Positions 43,043 to 52,269 of a stretch of 64,000 nucleotides of DNA are shown here, one piece after another; positions within the stretch are counted from its first letter, which is position 1, and the number at the start of each line of letters is the position of its first letter. The DNA lies in contig NZ_BOSL01000006.1 of NCBI RefSeq assembly GCF_018403325.1, forward strand, positions 62,001 to 126,000, written 5' to 3'. The position numbers and the translations under genes are program-made. Source of the stretch: Paenibacillus vini. GTDB lineage: Bacteria; Bacillota; Bacilli; Paenibacillales; Paenibacillaceae. Below the pieces are notes generated by a model. It did not search any database. It was not told the DNA's origin and worked only from the letters and a program-made list of their open reading frames with translations.

Positions 43043-43081
43043 CACGAGGCAAGGAACTAGATGAAGGAGGTCGTATTCGTA

Positions 43082-44668
43082 ATGCAAAGACAATGGAGAA
43101 GAACGGCGATGAGCTTGATGATTATTGCCGCTCTGGCGCTCGGGGGCTGCAGCTCGGGCAACAATGGCAACAATGGCAACAAAGCTGCTGAGCCATCCAA
43201 GGGGACGGGAAATCAGACGGTAAGTAAAGATGGGTTCCCGATTGTACAGGAGCCGGTGAAGCTGAAAATGTTCACCCGGATCGCTCCGGTCAACGGACCT
43301 TTCAAGGAGATGCCGGTATTTCAGGATTACGAAAAAATGAGCAACGTCCAGATGGAATTCATTGAAGCGCCGACAGACGGATTCCCGGAGAAGAAAAACT
43401 TGCTCTTCGCATCCAATGAGTTGCCTGACATCATGTACCGCTCGAATATTACTCCATTGGAAGCCGTGCGTTACGGAGCCGGCGGGCAACTGATTCCATT
43501 GGAAGATTTGATTAAGGACTATGCACCGAATCTTAACAAACTGATGGAAGAGTATCCTGAAATTCGCGCATCGATCACTACGCCAGAAGGTCACATTTAT
43601 ACGATTCCCGGCATTGTTACGCTGGATTCGGCCCGGACAGACAAGAGATGGATTAATACGGCCTGGCTGGAAAAGTTGAACCTGAAGGTGCCCGAAACTC
43701 TTGATGAGTTGTATGATGTGCTGGTTGCTTTCCGCGATCAGGATCCGAACGGAAACGGACAGAAGGATGAAATTCCTATGACCTCTCGTGTGGTTGGACT
43801 TCCTATTGTGGCTGCTTTCAGCGGATCGTTCGGTCTTGACCTTCAATTCGGCTATAACGTCAACATTGCAGACGACAAGGTCGAAATCTGGATGGGAAGC
43901 GAGCGCAACAAAGAACTGCTTATGTACCTGAACAAGCTGTATGCGGAAAATCTGCTGGATCATGAAGTATTCTCTCAAACCGAAGCCCAATATTTGGCGA
44001 AACAAGGTTCCGGCAATACAGGGATATTCTTTGACCAGACGAATAATAACTTCCTGCCGATTTCCGATCAATATACCGGTATCGCACCGTTTGAAGGACC
44101 GCATGGCGATCGACTGCAAAGCCAAAACGCTCCGGTTCCGCGCGACCAAGGTGCATTTGCCATCACTTCGGTCAATAAATATCCTGAAGTGTCCATGCGT
44201 TGGATCGACTATTTCTTTAGCGACGAAGGCTCGACCCTGCTTAGATTCGGCCGGGAAGGCGAGCACTACGAGCTGGTAGATGGAATTCCAACCTACAAGC
44301 CTGAGTTCTCGACGGCTGAGACTCAACCGAAGCTTACGCCATATGCCGGCGGAGGCGCGCCTCACCTGATCAGTGAATACGTCGGTTCGTACATCAATCC
44401 TCCGCAAGTTCAGGAAGCGCAAAAGGCGCTGGACCCGTACATGCCGAAAATCCGTTATGCGGCTCCGATGTTTGACGAAGCAACAGCTCAAAAGGTGAAT
44501 ATGCTCCGCAATGATATCGACAAGTATTATGAAGAACAAAGCACAAAATTCATTGCAGGTTCATTGAGCTTCGACAAGTGGGATGAATTCCAGTCCACTT
44601 TGAAAAAGATGAACATTGAAGAGCTTCAGCAAATTTATCAAGACGCATATGACAAGATGGCTAAATAA
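43082..44668 (+). CDS. Sugar ABC transporter substrate-binding lipoprotein
   Basis: A 528-residue family-1-type extracellular solute-binding protein. Its lipoprotein signal (MQRQWRRTAMSLMIIAALALGGC) ends at lipobox cysteine C23, followed by a Ser/Gly/Asn linker. WINTAWLEKLNLKVPETLDELYDVLVAFRDQDPNGNGQKDEIPM is typical of LplA-like oligosaccharide-binding proteins of Paenibacillus. ATG 43082 is chosen for the good signal; GGAGG is 11 bases away, and an ATG at 43061 with AAGGAA is an alternative. It is first of a five-gene operon with two permeases and two glycosidases. Confidence 0.9.
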   Translation: MQRQWRRTAMSLMIIAALALGGCSSGNNGNNGNKAAEPSKGTGNQTVSKDGFPIVQEPVKLKMFTRIAPVNGPFKEMPVFQDYEKMSNVQMEFIEAPTDGFPEKKNLLFASNELPDIMYRSNITPLEAVRYGAGGQLIPLEDLIKDYAPNLNKLMEEYPEIRASITTPEGHIYTIPGIVTLDSARTDKRWINTAWLEKLNLKVPETLDELYDVLVAFRDQDPNGNGQKDEIPMTSRVVGLPIVAAFSGSFGLDLQFGYNVNIADDKVEIWMGSERNKELLMYLNKLYAENLLDHEVFSQTEAQYLAKQGSGNTGIFFDQTNNNFLPISDQYTGIAPFEGPHGDRLQSQNAPVPRDQGAFAITSVNKYPEVSMRWIDYFFSDEGSTLLRFGREGEHYELVDGIPTYKPEFSTAETQPKLTPYAGGGAPHLISEYVGSYINPPQVQEAQKALDPYMPKIRYAAPMFDEATAQKVNMLRNDIDKYYEEQSTKFIAGSLSFDKWDEFQSTLKKMNIEELQQIYQDAYDKMAK

Positions 44669-44701
44669 GGCAGATCCTCTATGGGATAGGAGTGGATGTT
44701 C

Positions 44702-45661
44702 ATGAAGAACGCAGAAATCCATGAGACTGCCGCGGCGCCCCAGTTCCGACCGGAACGGGGCAGCCGCCTTATCCGGCAGATCGCCAAGAGATACGATTTG
44801 TATCTCATGCTGCTTTTGCCGATCGCATGGTATTTGCTGTTTCATTACGGCCCGCTTTACGGGCTGCAGATTGCATTTAAAAATTTCGCCCCGGGCAAGG
44901 GAATCCTTGGCAGTAGTTGGGTGGGGCTCGAGCATTTCAAGCGTTTTTTCGATTCTTACTATTTCGGGCGATTGCTCTGGAACACACTGTCCATCAATCT
45001 GATTTCTTTACTGGTTGCTTTCCCGATCCCGATTATGCTGGCATTACTCATTAACGAGATTCGCAGCAAAACATACAGCAAATTGCTGCAAAACATTACC
45101 TACATCCCGCACTTTATTTCGGTTGTAGTTATCGTAGGAATTTTAACCGTGTTCCTCTCGCCTACCGGCCCGATCAATACACTGATTCAGGCTTTGGGAG
45201 GATCGCCGACCCGCTTCATGGAATCGGCAGGCTGGTTCAAGACGATTTTTATCGGCTCGAACATTTGGCAAAACATGGGCTGGCAATCGATCATTTACAT
45301 CGCGGGGCTTAGCGGTATCAATCCGCAGCTGTACGAAGCGGCCAAGATGGACGGAGCTTCCCGCATGCGGCGCATTTGGCACGTCTCTCTGCCAGGGATC
45401 GTTCCTGTCATCGTCATTTTGCTCATTCTGGACATCGGCCAATTCATGAACATCGGCTTCGAGAAAATATTACTCATGCAAAACAACTTGAACCTCGAAG
45501 CGAGCGACGTCATTTCCACCTTCGTGTACACCACCGGGATTTTGAAGGGAGAATACAGTTACACCGCTGCAATTGGGCTATTCAACTCCTTGATTAACCT
45601 GACGCTGCTGCTGATGGTGAACCGGTTCGCACGGAAAACGTCGGAGACGAGCCTTTGGTAA
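44702..45661 (+). CDS. Sugar ABC transporter permease, LplB-like
   Basis: A 319-residue membrane protein with six helices and the cytoplasmic ATPase-contact (EAA) loop EAAKMDGASRMRRIWHVSLPG. It forms the channel with the next gene's product. ATG 44702 has AGGAG 9 bases upstream; ATG 44696 is too close. No ATPase gene is in the operon, so a shared MsmX-type ATPase elsewhere must drive transport, as known for several Bacillus sugar importers. Confidence 0.9.
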   Translation: MKNAEIHETAAAPQFRPERGSRLIRQIAKRYDLYLMLLLPIAWYLLFHYGPLYGLQIAFKNFAPGKGILGSSWVGLEHFKRFFDSYYFGRLLWNTLSINLISLLVAFPIPIMLALLINEIRSKTYSKLLQNITYIPHFISVVVIVGILTVFLSPTGPINTLIQALGGSPTRFMESAGWFKTIFIGSNIWQNMGWQSIIYIAGLSGINPQLYEAAKMDGASRMRRIWHVSLPGIVPVIVILLILDIGQFMNIGFEKILLMQNNLNLEASDVISTFVYTTGILKGEYSYTAAIGLFNSLINLTLLLMVNRFARKTSETSLW

Positions 45662-45679
45662 TGGAGGAGGAGACGAATA

Positions 45680-46576
45680 ATGCCTAAAGAAGCAATCGTG
45701 AAAGGTCCATCGGATGAACGCTGGTTCGATGTTCTCGTATATTTCATCGCAGCGGTGATTATTATCATCGTGCTCTATCCTTTGGTATTTGTAGTCAGCG
45801 CTTCGTTCAGCGACCCGGCGAGGGTGTTGAACGGGGAGGTGTGGCTGCTTCCGAAGGGAATCACACTGGATGCCTACAATAACATTTTGCACAACGACAA
45901 GATCTGGATTGGTTACCGGAATTCGATCTTTTACACCGTCGTCGGTACGCTGATCAATATTACTATGACACTGTTGGCGGCTTACCCTTTATCAAGACCG
46001 GATTTACCGGGGCGTAAGGGACTCATGCTAATTATTACACTAACTATGTTCTTCAGCGGTGGCTTGATTCCGAGTTACCTGCTCGTCAAAAACCTGGGTA
46101 TGGTCGATACAATGTGGGCACTCATTATTCCCGGGGCCATCTCCACGTACAATCTGATCGTTATGAGAACGTATTTCCAATCCAGCATCCCTTGGGAGCT
46201 GCAGGAGGCGGCCCATATCGACGGCTGCTCCAACTGGCGGCTACTGATCAGCATTATTCTGCCGCTGTCGAAGCCGATTTTGGCGGTCATGGTTCTGTTC
46301 TATGCGGTCGGCCACTGGAACTCCTTCTTTAATGCGCTGATTTATATCCGCACGGAAGATCTGTATCCACTTCAATTGGTGCTGCGGGAAATCTTGATGA
46401 TCAGCCAGTCTGCGGGCGTGGACGGCGGCAACGTCGGAATGGAGGAGAAGATTCTTCTTTCCGAGAGCATTAAATATGCGGTTATTATCGTATCCAGTCT
46501 GCCGGTACTGATTATGTATCCTTTCGTGCAGCGTCATTTTGTTAAGGGCGTCATGATCGGATCGATTAAAGGATAA
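45680..46576 (+). CDS. Sugar ABC transporter permease, YtcP-like
   Basis: A 298-residue second permease with six helices and the EAA loop EAAHIDGCSNWRLLISIILPLSKP. It starts 18 bases after the first permease with GGAGGAGGA in front. The ending QRHFVKGVMIGSIKG is the usual C terminus of this permease family. It works with the upstream lipoprotein and permease in oligosaccharide uptake. Confidence 0.9.
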   Translation: MPKEAIVKGPSDERWFDVLVYFIAAVIIIIVLYPLVFVVSASFSDPARVLNGEVWLLPKGITLDAYNNILHNDKIWIGYRNSIFYTVVGTLINITMTLLAAYPLSRPDLPGRKGLMLIITLTMFFSGGLIPSYLLVKNLGMVDTMWALIIPGAISTYNLIVMRTYFQSSIPWELQEAAHIDGCSNWRLLISIILPLSKPILAVMVLFYAVGHWNSFFNALIYIRTEDLYPLQLVLREILMISQSAGVDGGNVGMEEKILLSESIKYAVIIVSSLPVLIMYPFVQRHFVKGVMIGSIKG

Positions 46577-46602
46577 TGGCAAATGGCAATGGAGGGTGAA
46601 AA

Positions 46603-48615
46603 TTGAACAATAAAGCGACGATTACAATCGATTGCAGCCGGGTAAGCGAACATACGATCAATCCATACTTATTCGGTCATTTCGTGGAGGATATACGCGA
46701 TCATATGGAGGCCATGCTGGCCTTTCCGTTGAAAGACATGGATTTTGAGAGCGAGGCGGATAGCAAGACGGAGGTGTCGGGAAGCTGGTATGCCTTTACG
46801 AACGGACGGAATACCAAGTACGCGCTGGAGGCATCCGCACCGAAGCATTCGGGACGCGCCCAGCGGGTCCACATTCTGAGCGATGATGAGGCCTATGCAG
46901 GGATAGCTCAGAAGACTGCATTCAAAGGGCCGATGAAATATACGGTCAAGCTGGTGGCCAGAGCCTCGATCGAGCTTAACTATGTGATCGTTGAGGCTGT
47001 GGATCGGCTCAGCCAGGAGCGGCTGGGGTTGGAGCGCATCGAGCTGAATAGCCACAATTGGCAAGAGTATGAAGCGGTGCTGGCGGTCAGCCGGGACTGC
47101 GCTGATGCGGAGTTCCGGGTATACGTGCCGGCTGAACATCCGAGATGGCGAGACAGTGTATCTACCGGCATGCTGTGGATCGATCACGTGTCCCTCCTCC
47201 CCGAGGATCATATCGGACTCGTGAAGCGGGAAGTCGTTGAAATGTCGAGAGATTTGAATGCCGGCATGATGAGGTTAGCCGGTAACTATATTAGCGCCTA
47301 CCACTTCGAGCATGGCATCGGACCTGTGCTTGAGCGCCCTGTCATGTTCAATGAGGCATGGGGAGGATGGACCAGTAAATACTTCGGGACGGATGAGTTC
47401 ATCCATTTCTGCCGGGAGTTGAACGTAGAACCGCTGATTTGCGTGAATGACGGCTCGGGCACTCCGGAGGAAGCTGCGCAGTGGATTGAATATTGCAACG
47501 GCGGCATCGACACGCCGATGGGGGCGAAGCGTGCCGCGAACGGACATCCTGAACCGTACGACGTCAAGTATTGGGAAATCGGCAACGAGGTATGGGGAGC
47601 CTGGCAGGTAGGGACCTGTACGGGCGAGCAGTTCGCACGGCGAACCTTATCCTTCATCGAAGCGATGAAAGCGGCGGATCCTTCGATTGTGATTCTTGCC
47701 TGCGGACATACCGATCAGGCCTGGAACAAGGCGGTGCTGGACATCGCGGGGGAAAGAATCGACTATCTGACCCTGCATTTGTATCACGGCTACAATCGTT
47801 TTGCGATGGACCGGAGTACGCCTGCGGAGGAGCGCTATAAAGCAATCACGGCCTTCCCGGAATGGACGCGGCTCAACATTGAAGAGACACGGGAACAAAT
47901 CCTCGCCAACCCGAAGCACTGCCATGTGAAGCTGGCGATTACTGAATACAATACGATGTACTATCCGAATAATGTCCGAAAAGGATTGCCGGATGAGCAT
48001 ACGCTGGGCGCGGCGGTCGCTAACGCCGCCAATCTTAACGAAATGCTGCGTTCAAGCGATTTAGTACACATCGGCAGCTTTTCCGATCTGGTGAACGGAT
48101 GGCTCGGGGGCTGCATCCGGGTAGGCGATTATTATGCCGATCAATACTGCGGGAAAGCTCCCGGCTGGAGCGGGCATCCGCTCAAGGTATACGGAACGCC
48201 TACTTACGAAGTTATGAAGCTGTACGCGGGACGTGATATTTCCAGCATGCTTCCGGCAAAGGTAGAGGGCGGCACCTTCGCTGTTCAATCCAACAAACCG
48301 GCACCGATTGATTTGGACGCCTTGCCGGATCTGGATGTCGCTGCATGCACAAATAAAGACAGAAGCACGATCACTTTGTTTATCGTCAACCGGAGTCTGC
48401 AAGAGGTAAGGGCTGCTTTGGATCTTGGAGAGCTTCAAGCCGCTAAAGACACTGTGCTTTATGAAATCACTGGAGAATCCGAGTGGGATATTAATTCCGT
48501 CTTTGCCCCGGATTACATCTCCTGCAAGTCCAACTCCATTCCGTTCGAAGTCTGGAAGGCGGGTTATCCATTGCGTCCGGCATCGGTCTATGCACTGGAG
48601 ATTAGAACTAAATAA
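46603..48615 (+). CDS. Alpha-L-arabinofuranosidase, GH51
   Basis: A 670-residue intracellular exo-enzyme that removes arabinofuranose from oligosaccharides. N-terminal NPYLFGHFVEDI marks the family. An inserted beta-sandwich occupies residues ~60-200. The barrel shows KYWEIGNEVWG with acid/base E329 and KLAITEYNTMYYP with nucleophile E448. The C-terminal beta domain closes the protein. The start is TTG 46603, with GGAGGG 6 bases upstream; no ATG is near. No signal peptide. Substrates would be delivered by the importer encoded just upstream. Confidence 0.92.
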   Translation: MNNKATITIDCSRVSEHTINPYLFGHFVEDIRDHMEAMLAFPLKDMDFESEADSKTEVSGSWYAFTNGRNTKYALEASAPKHSGRAQRVHILSDDEAYAGIAQKTAFKGPMKYTVKLVARASIELNYVIVEAVDRLSQERLGLERIELNSHNWQEYEAVLAVSRDCADAEFRVYVPAEHPRWRDSVSTGMLWIDHVSLLPEDHIGLVKREVVEMSRDLNAGMMRLAGNYISAYHFEHGIGPVLERPVMFNEAWGGWTSKYFGTDEFIHFCRELNVEPLICVNDGSGTPEEAAQWIEYCNGGIDTPMGAKRAANGHPEPYDVKYWEIGNEVWGAWQVGTCTGEQFARRTLSFIEAMKAADPSIVILACGHTDQAWNKAVLDIAGERIDYLTLHLYHGYNRFAMDRSTPAEERYKAITAFPEWTRLNIEETREQILANPKHCHVKLAITEYNTMYYPNNVRKGLPDEHTLGAAVANAANLNEMLRSSDLVHIGSFSDLVNGWLGGCIRVGDYYADQYCGKAPGWSGHPLKVYGTPTYEVMKLYAGRDISSMLPAKVEGGTFAVQSNKPAPIDLDALPDLDVAACTNKDRSTITLFIVNRSLQEVRAALDLGELQAAKDTVLYEITGESEWDINSVFAPDYISCKSNSIPFEVWKAGYPLRPASVYALEIRTK

Positions 48616-48632
48616 CTTTCTGGAGGAGCAAG

Positions 48633-50399
48633 ATGACAACCAAGGGCTATATCAAAGATTATCCAAGACCCCAATTCGTGCGCGACAAATGGATGAACCT
48701 GAACGGCGAATGGGACTTCCGCTTCGACGACGATAACGTCGGGGAAATCGAAAAATGGCAGGAACAGCTGGCAGGAAGTCATAAGATTACTGTTCCATTT
48801 ACGTATGAAACCCAGGCCAGCGGTATCGGTACCCCGGAATTTCATTCGCGGGTATGGTACAGCAAGAACGTGTCGATTCCGAAGGAAGCGGAAGGAAAAC
48901 GGGTAATCCTGCATTTTCAGGCCGTGGATTATATCGCCAAGGTATGGGTAAACGGTGTGCTTGCCGGCAGCCATCAAGGGGCCTATGCATCATTTTCCTT
49001 CGATATTACGCCTTACCTGATATTTGGCGAGGATAACATTATCACGTTAAAAGCGGAGGACAGCGACGACTGCACCCAGCCACGGGGCAAGCAGCGGTGG
49101 ACGAAGGACAATTTCGAATGCTTCTATGTACAGACCACCGGCATTTGGCAGACGGTATGGCTGGAATATGTGGATGAGCAGCGGCTTGATAGGGTGAAAA
49201 TTACACCTGATCTCGATCATGCCAGAGTAGCCTTCGATTACCGGGTACACGGCCTGGAAACGGCAAAGGGAACCTTAAGACTGGAAGCCATCGTGACGAT
49301 GAAGGACCGCCATGTAAAGACGGTAAGCCTGGTGATCGACCGGCCTCGCCAGAGCGTGGAAGTGGACCTGGTGCATGAAGTGAACGGTCCTTGGAAAAGA
49401 ATCTTTTGGTCGCCGCAACAGCCGAATCTCTATGATGTAGAATTTGTGTTGTATCACGATGATATCGTAGTGGATCGCGTACTATCCTATTTCGGAATGA
49501 GAAAGGTATCCATCGAAAAGGGCAAGGTACTTCTCAACAATGTACCGATCTATCAAAGACTGATGCTGGACCAGGGTTACTGGACAGAGAGCCATTTGAC
49601 GCCGCCGAGCGAGGAAGCGCTTATAGCCGACATCGACTATATGCTGGAAATGGGATATAACGGCGTACGCAAGCACATGAAGGTTGAAGATGCCCGCTTC
49701 CTGTACTGGTGCGACGTTAAGGGCCTCCTGGTATGGTCGGAAATGGCCGCAACGTTCGAATTTCATGATGATGCGGTGGAGAACTTCACCAAAGAATGGT
49801 TGGAAATACTTCATCAGCAATATAACCATCCGAGCATTATCACCTGGGTGCCGTTCAATGAGTCCTGGGGAATTCCGTACATTCTGCATGATCAAAGACA
49901 GCAGAAATTTACGGAGAGCATTTACCATCTCACCAAGTCGTATGACCCTTACCGTCCGGTCATTACGAATGACGGTTGGGAGCACACGGTCTCCGATATT
50001 ATAACTTTGCACGACTATGTGGAGACCGGGGAGAAATTCCTGAAGCGGTATGCAGGTAACAAGGATGCAATCGTCAACAAGGAGATCACCTGCAATCAAT
50101 GGAAGTACGCGCTCGCCGACGGCTACGAGTATAAAGGCCAGCCGATCATGATCACCGAATTCGGCGGGATCGCTTTCCAGTCGGATAAAGGCTGGGGCTA
50201 CGGGCATCAGGTACAGACGGATGAAGAGTTCCTTGAGCGCTTTGACGGCTTAGTACAGGCGATCAAGAGTGTGGATTATATTTGCGGATTCTGCTACACC
50301 CAGCTTACCGATGTTCAGCAGGAAATCAACGGCCTTCTGACGGAGGACCGCAAGCCGAAATTCCCGCTCGCCAAGATCAAGGAGATTAACTTGAAATAA
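48633..50399 (+). CDS. Glycoside hydrolase family 2 protein
   Basis: A 588-residue GH2 enzyme. The sugar-binding domain opens with DYPRPQFVRDKWMNLNGEWDFRFDD and WYSKNVSIP. An immunoglobulin-like middle domain follows, then the barrel with acid/base E410 in WVPFNESWGIP and nucleophile E509 in MITEFGGIAF. GH2 includes beta-galactosidases, beta-glucuronidases, beta-mannosidases and arabinosidases. Only the compact length and the neighbouring GH51 gene hint at a beta-galactosidase or beta-arabinosidase role. No signal peptide. GGAGGA precedes the ATG, 17 bases after the GH51 gene. Confidence 0.88.
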   Translation: MTTKGYIKDYPRPQFVRDKWMNLNGEWDFRFDDDNVGEIEKWQEQLAGSHKITVPFTYETQASGIGTPEFHSRVWYSKNVSIPKEAEGKRVILHFQAVDYIAKVWVNGVLAGSHQGAYASFSFDITPYLIFGEDNIITLKAEDSDDCTQPRGKQRWTKDNFECFYVQTTGIWQTVWLEYVDEQRLDRVKITPDLDHARVAFDYRVHGLETAKGTLRLEAIVTMKDRHVKTVSLVIDRPRQSVEVDLVHEVNGPWKRIFWSPQQPNLYDVEFVLYHDDIVVDRVLSYFGMRKVSIEKGKVLLNNVPIYQRLMLDQGYWTESHLTPPSEEALIADIDYMLEMGYNGVRKHMKVEDARFLYWCDVKGLLVWSEMAATFEFHDDAVENFTKEWLEILHQQYNHPSIITWVPFNESWGIPYILHDQRQQKFTESIYHLTKSYDPYRPVITNDGWEHTVSDIITLHDYVETGEKFLKRYAGNKDAIVNKEITCNQWKYALADGYEYKGQPIMITEFGGIAFQSDKGWGYGHQVQTDEEFLERFDGLVQAIKSVDYICGFCYTQLTDVQQEINGLLTEDRKPKFPLAKIKEINLK

Positions 50400-50414
50400 C
50401 TCGCAATTGAAGAG

Positions 50415-50455
50415 AAAGAGCCGAAACTGATAATTTCAGTTTGGGCTCTTTTTTT
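50415..50455 (+). terminator. Terminator of the sugar importer operon
   Basis: AAAGAGCC (50415-50422) pairs with GGCTCTTT and GAAACTGA with TTCAGTTT around TAAT, followed by a long T run. Confidence 0.88.
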
Positions 50456-50581
50456 GTGCAAGACGAATGATGTAAAGAGAGACGCAGTCAGAATTTGATT
50501 GCTGATGAAATGGGAAAGCGGATACAATTCCTGCATTGGATAAAATTAGTCAAATCCTTGTTGCAGCGCGGATTTTTTTGT

Positions 50582-50610
50582 TTGACAGATCTAAGTAATT
50601 CACCCATAAT
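50582..50610 (+). promoter_or_regulatory. Predicted promoter of the peptide-type ABC operon
   Basis: TTGACA (50582-50587), 17-base spacer, CATAAT (50605-50610), about 50 bases before the first start codon. Confidence 0.65.
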
Positions 50611-50658
50611 ACAATTCATACTAAATTTATCCGCTTTATTGGAATAGGGGGAGTAAGC

Positions 50659-52269
50659 ATGTTGAAGTTAAAAGGGTCTTTTAAAAAATCGGCTTGGATT
50701 GGCGCATTATCAGTTCTTATTTTGGTTCTGGTTGCCGGCTGCTCCGGTTCCAACAATAAACCCGCTGAAAATAACGGCGCTCAAAGTCAAAGCACTAATC
50801 AGAACGCGGAAGCGGGCAAGCCTGCAGTAGGAGGTACCTTCGTTTACGGGCGGCCTGCTGCGGTAACATCGCTCGACCTACATAACCAGATCACGGCAAA
50901 CAACGCTTTTGCCATTGATAAAGTATTCGAATCACTGGTCTCTTTCAACAGCGAAGGGGAAATCGTAGATTGGCTGGCCGAGTCTCACAACATCAGCGAG
51001 GATGGCTTGAAATATACGTTCGTGCTGCGCGAAGGCTTGAAATTTTCAAACGGTAACGAAGTTACGGCGGAGGATGCCGTATTCTCTCTGGAGCGGCATT
51101 TGAAGGTAGGGGGACCATTAGCGATTGCGGCAAAAGTGGATTCCGTCAAAGCTACGGATAACCGCACGCTTGAAATTGTTCTCCAGGAGCCGTATACGCC
51201 TTTCATTTCCGAGCTGTCCAACTTCTCTAACGGGATTATCCCGAAAGATTTCGGGGGGGTTTCCGAAGAAGAATTTTTCAAAAATCCAGTGGGTACAGGG
51301 CCGTTCGTGGTTGAAAAGTGGGACCCGGCAGGCGATCTGACATTTGTTAAGAATTCGAATTATTGGCAGGAAGGGAAGCCGTACATCGACAAGCTTGTTT
51401 ACAAGCTGATCGAAGATGACAGTCAGGCGATTAACCAGCTCAAGGCGGGAGAAGTGAACGGAATTGAATCCTTGGCGCTGCAAAACGCGAATGAGATCAA
51501 GCAAGGTCCCGATACAGCTGTCGTTACTAACGGAAGCTGGGTGACGGAGCAACTGTTCTTCAATACCCTGGATAAGCATTTTTCCGACGTGCATGTTCGC
51601 CGCGCTTTAGCGCTGGCTATCGACCGTGAAGGTTTGACCAATGCGCTGACCTTCGGTTATGCAAAGCCTGCAATTTCCTTGCTGCCGACAGCAATCCCGT
51701 ACAACTCACACGATCAGGTCAAAGCGCTTGATTTTAATATCGATGCCGCCAAGGAGGAGCTTGCCAAATCCGCCTTCCCTGACGGTTTCAGCACCAAATT
51801 GCTGGTCGCTTCCGGCAACAGCACAAGAGCTCAAGAGGCGCAAATTATTCAGGCAGCGGGCAAGGAGATCGGGATTAATATCGAAATTGAATCGATTGAA
51901 CTCGCTACGTTCCGCGAAAGATTCTTTGCTTACGATTTCTCGGCCATGCTGAACAGCGGCCAAGCCGATGCTCCGGAAGCGAATTCGATCATCGCTTTCC
52001 AAACCGATCCGGAAGGCTTCAGCAAATCGTACTGGACGCATTATACCAATGACGAAGTGACCAAGCTGCTGCGCGAAGGACAGAAGTCGCAGGACGGACC
52101 GGAACGGGCCGAAATTTATTCCAAGCTGCTTCAAACCTTGGCGGACGAAGTGCCTTACATTCCGCTTTTCTATCCGGATATTTTGAAAGGCGTGTCTTCT
52201 TCCGTGGATGGCATCGTTGTTTTGCCGAACGGCAGTATCCGCTTCGAAGAAGTTCAATTTAAAAAATGA
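50659..52269 (+). CDS. Family-5 (peptide-type) ABC substrate-binding lipoprotein
   Basis: A 536-residue DppA/OppA-like binding protein. The signal (WIGALSVLILVLVAGC) ends at lipobox C28 and is followed by a long Asn/Gln/Ala linker. Family features include GGTFVYGRPAAVTSLDLHN, YTFVLREGLKFSNGNEVTAEDAVFSLERH and NPVGTGPFVVEKWDPAGDL. Family 5 binds dipeptides, oligopeptides, opines, nickel or glutathione, so the ligand is not fixed. It heads a seven-gene operon ending in an aminotransferase and an amidohydrolase. Confidence 0.9.
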   Translation: MLKLKGSFKKSAWIGALSVLILVLVAGCSGSNNKPAENNGAQSQSTNQNAEAGKPAVGGTFVYGRPAAVTSLDLHNQITANNAFAIDKVFESLVSFNSEGEIVDWLAESHNISEDGLKYTFVLREGLKFSNGNEVTAEDAVFSLERHLKVGGPLAIAAKVDSVKATDNRTLEIVLQEPYTPFISELSNFSNGIIPKDFGGVSEEEFFKNPVGTGPFVVEKWDPAGDLTFVKNSNYWQEGKPYIDKLVYKLIEDDSQAINQLKAGEVNGIESLALQNANEIKQGPDTAVVTNGSWVTEQLFFNTLDKHFSDVHVRRALALAIDREGLTNALTFGYAKPAISLLPTAIPYNSHDQVKALDFNIDAAKEELAKSAFPDGFSTKLLVASGNSTRAQEAQIIQAAGKEIGINIEIESIELATFRERFFAYDFSAMLNSGQADAPEANSIIAFQTDPEGFSKSYWTHYTNDEVTKLLREGQKSQDGPERAEIYSKLLQTLADEVPYIPLFYPDILKGVSSSVDGIVVLPNGSIRFEEVQFKK

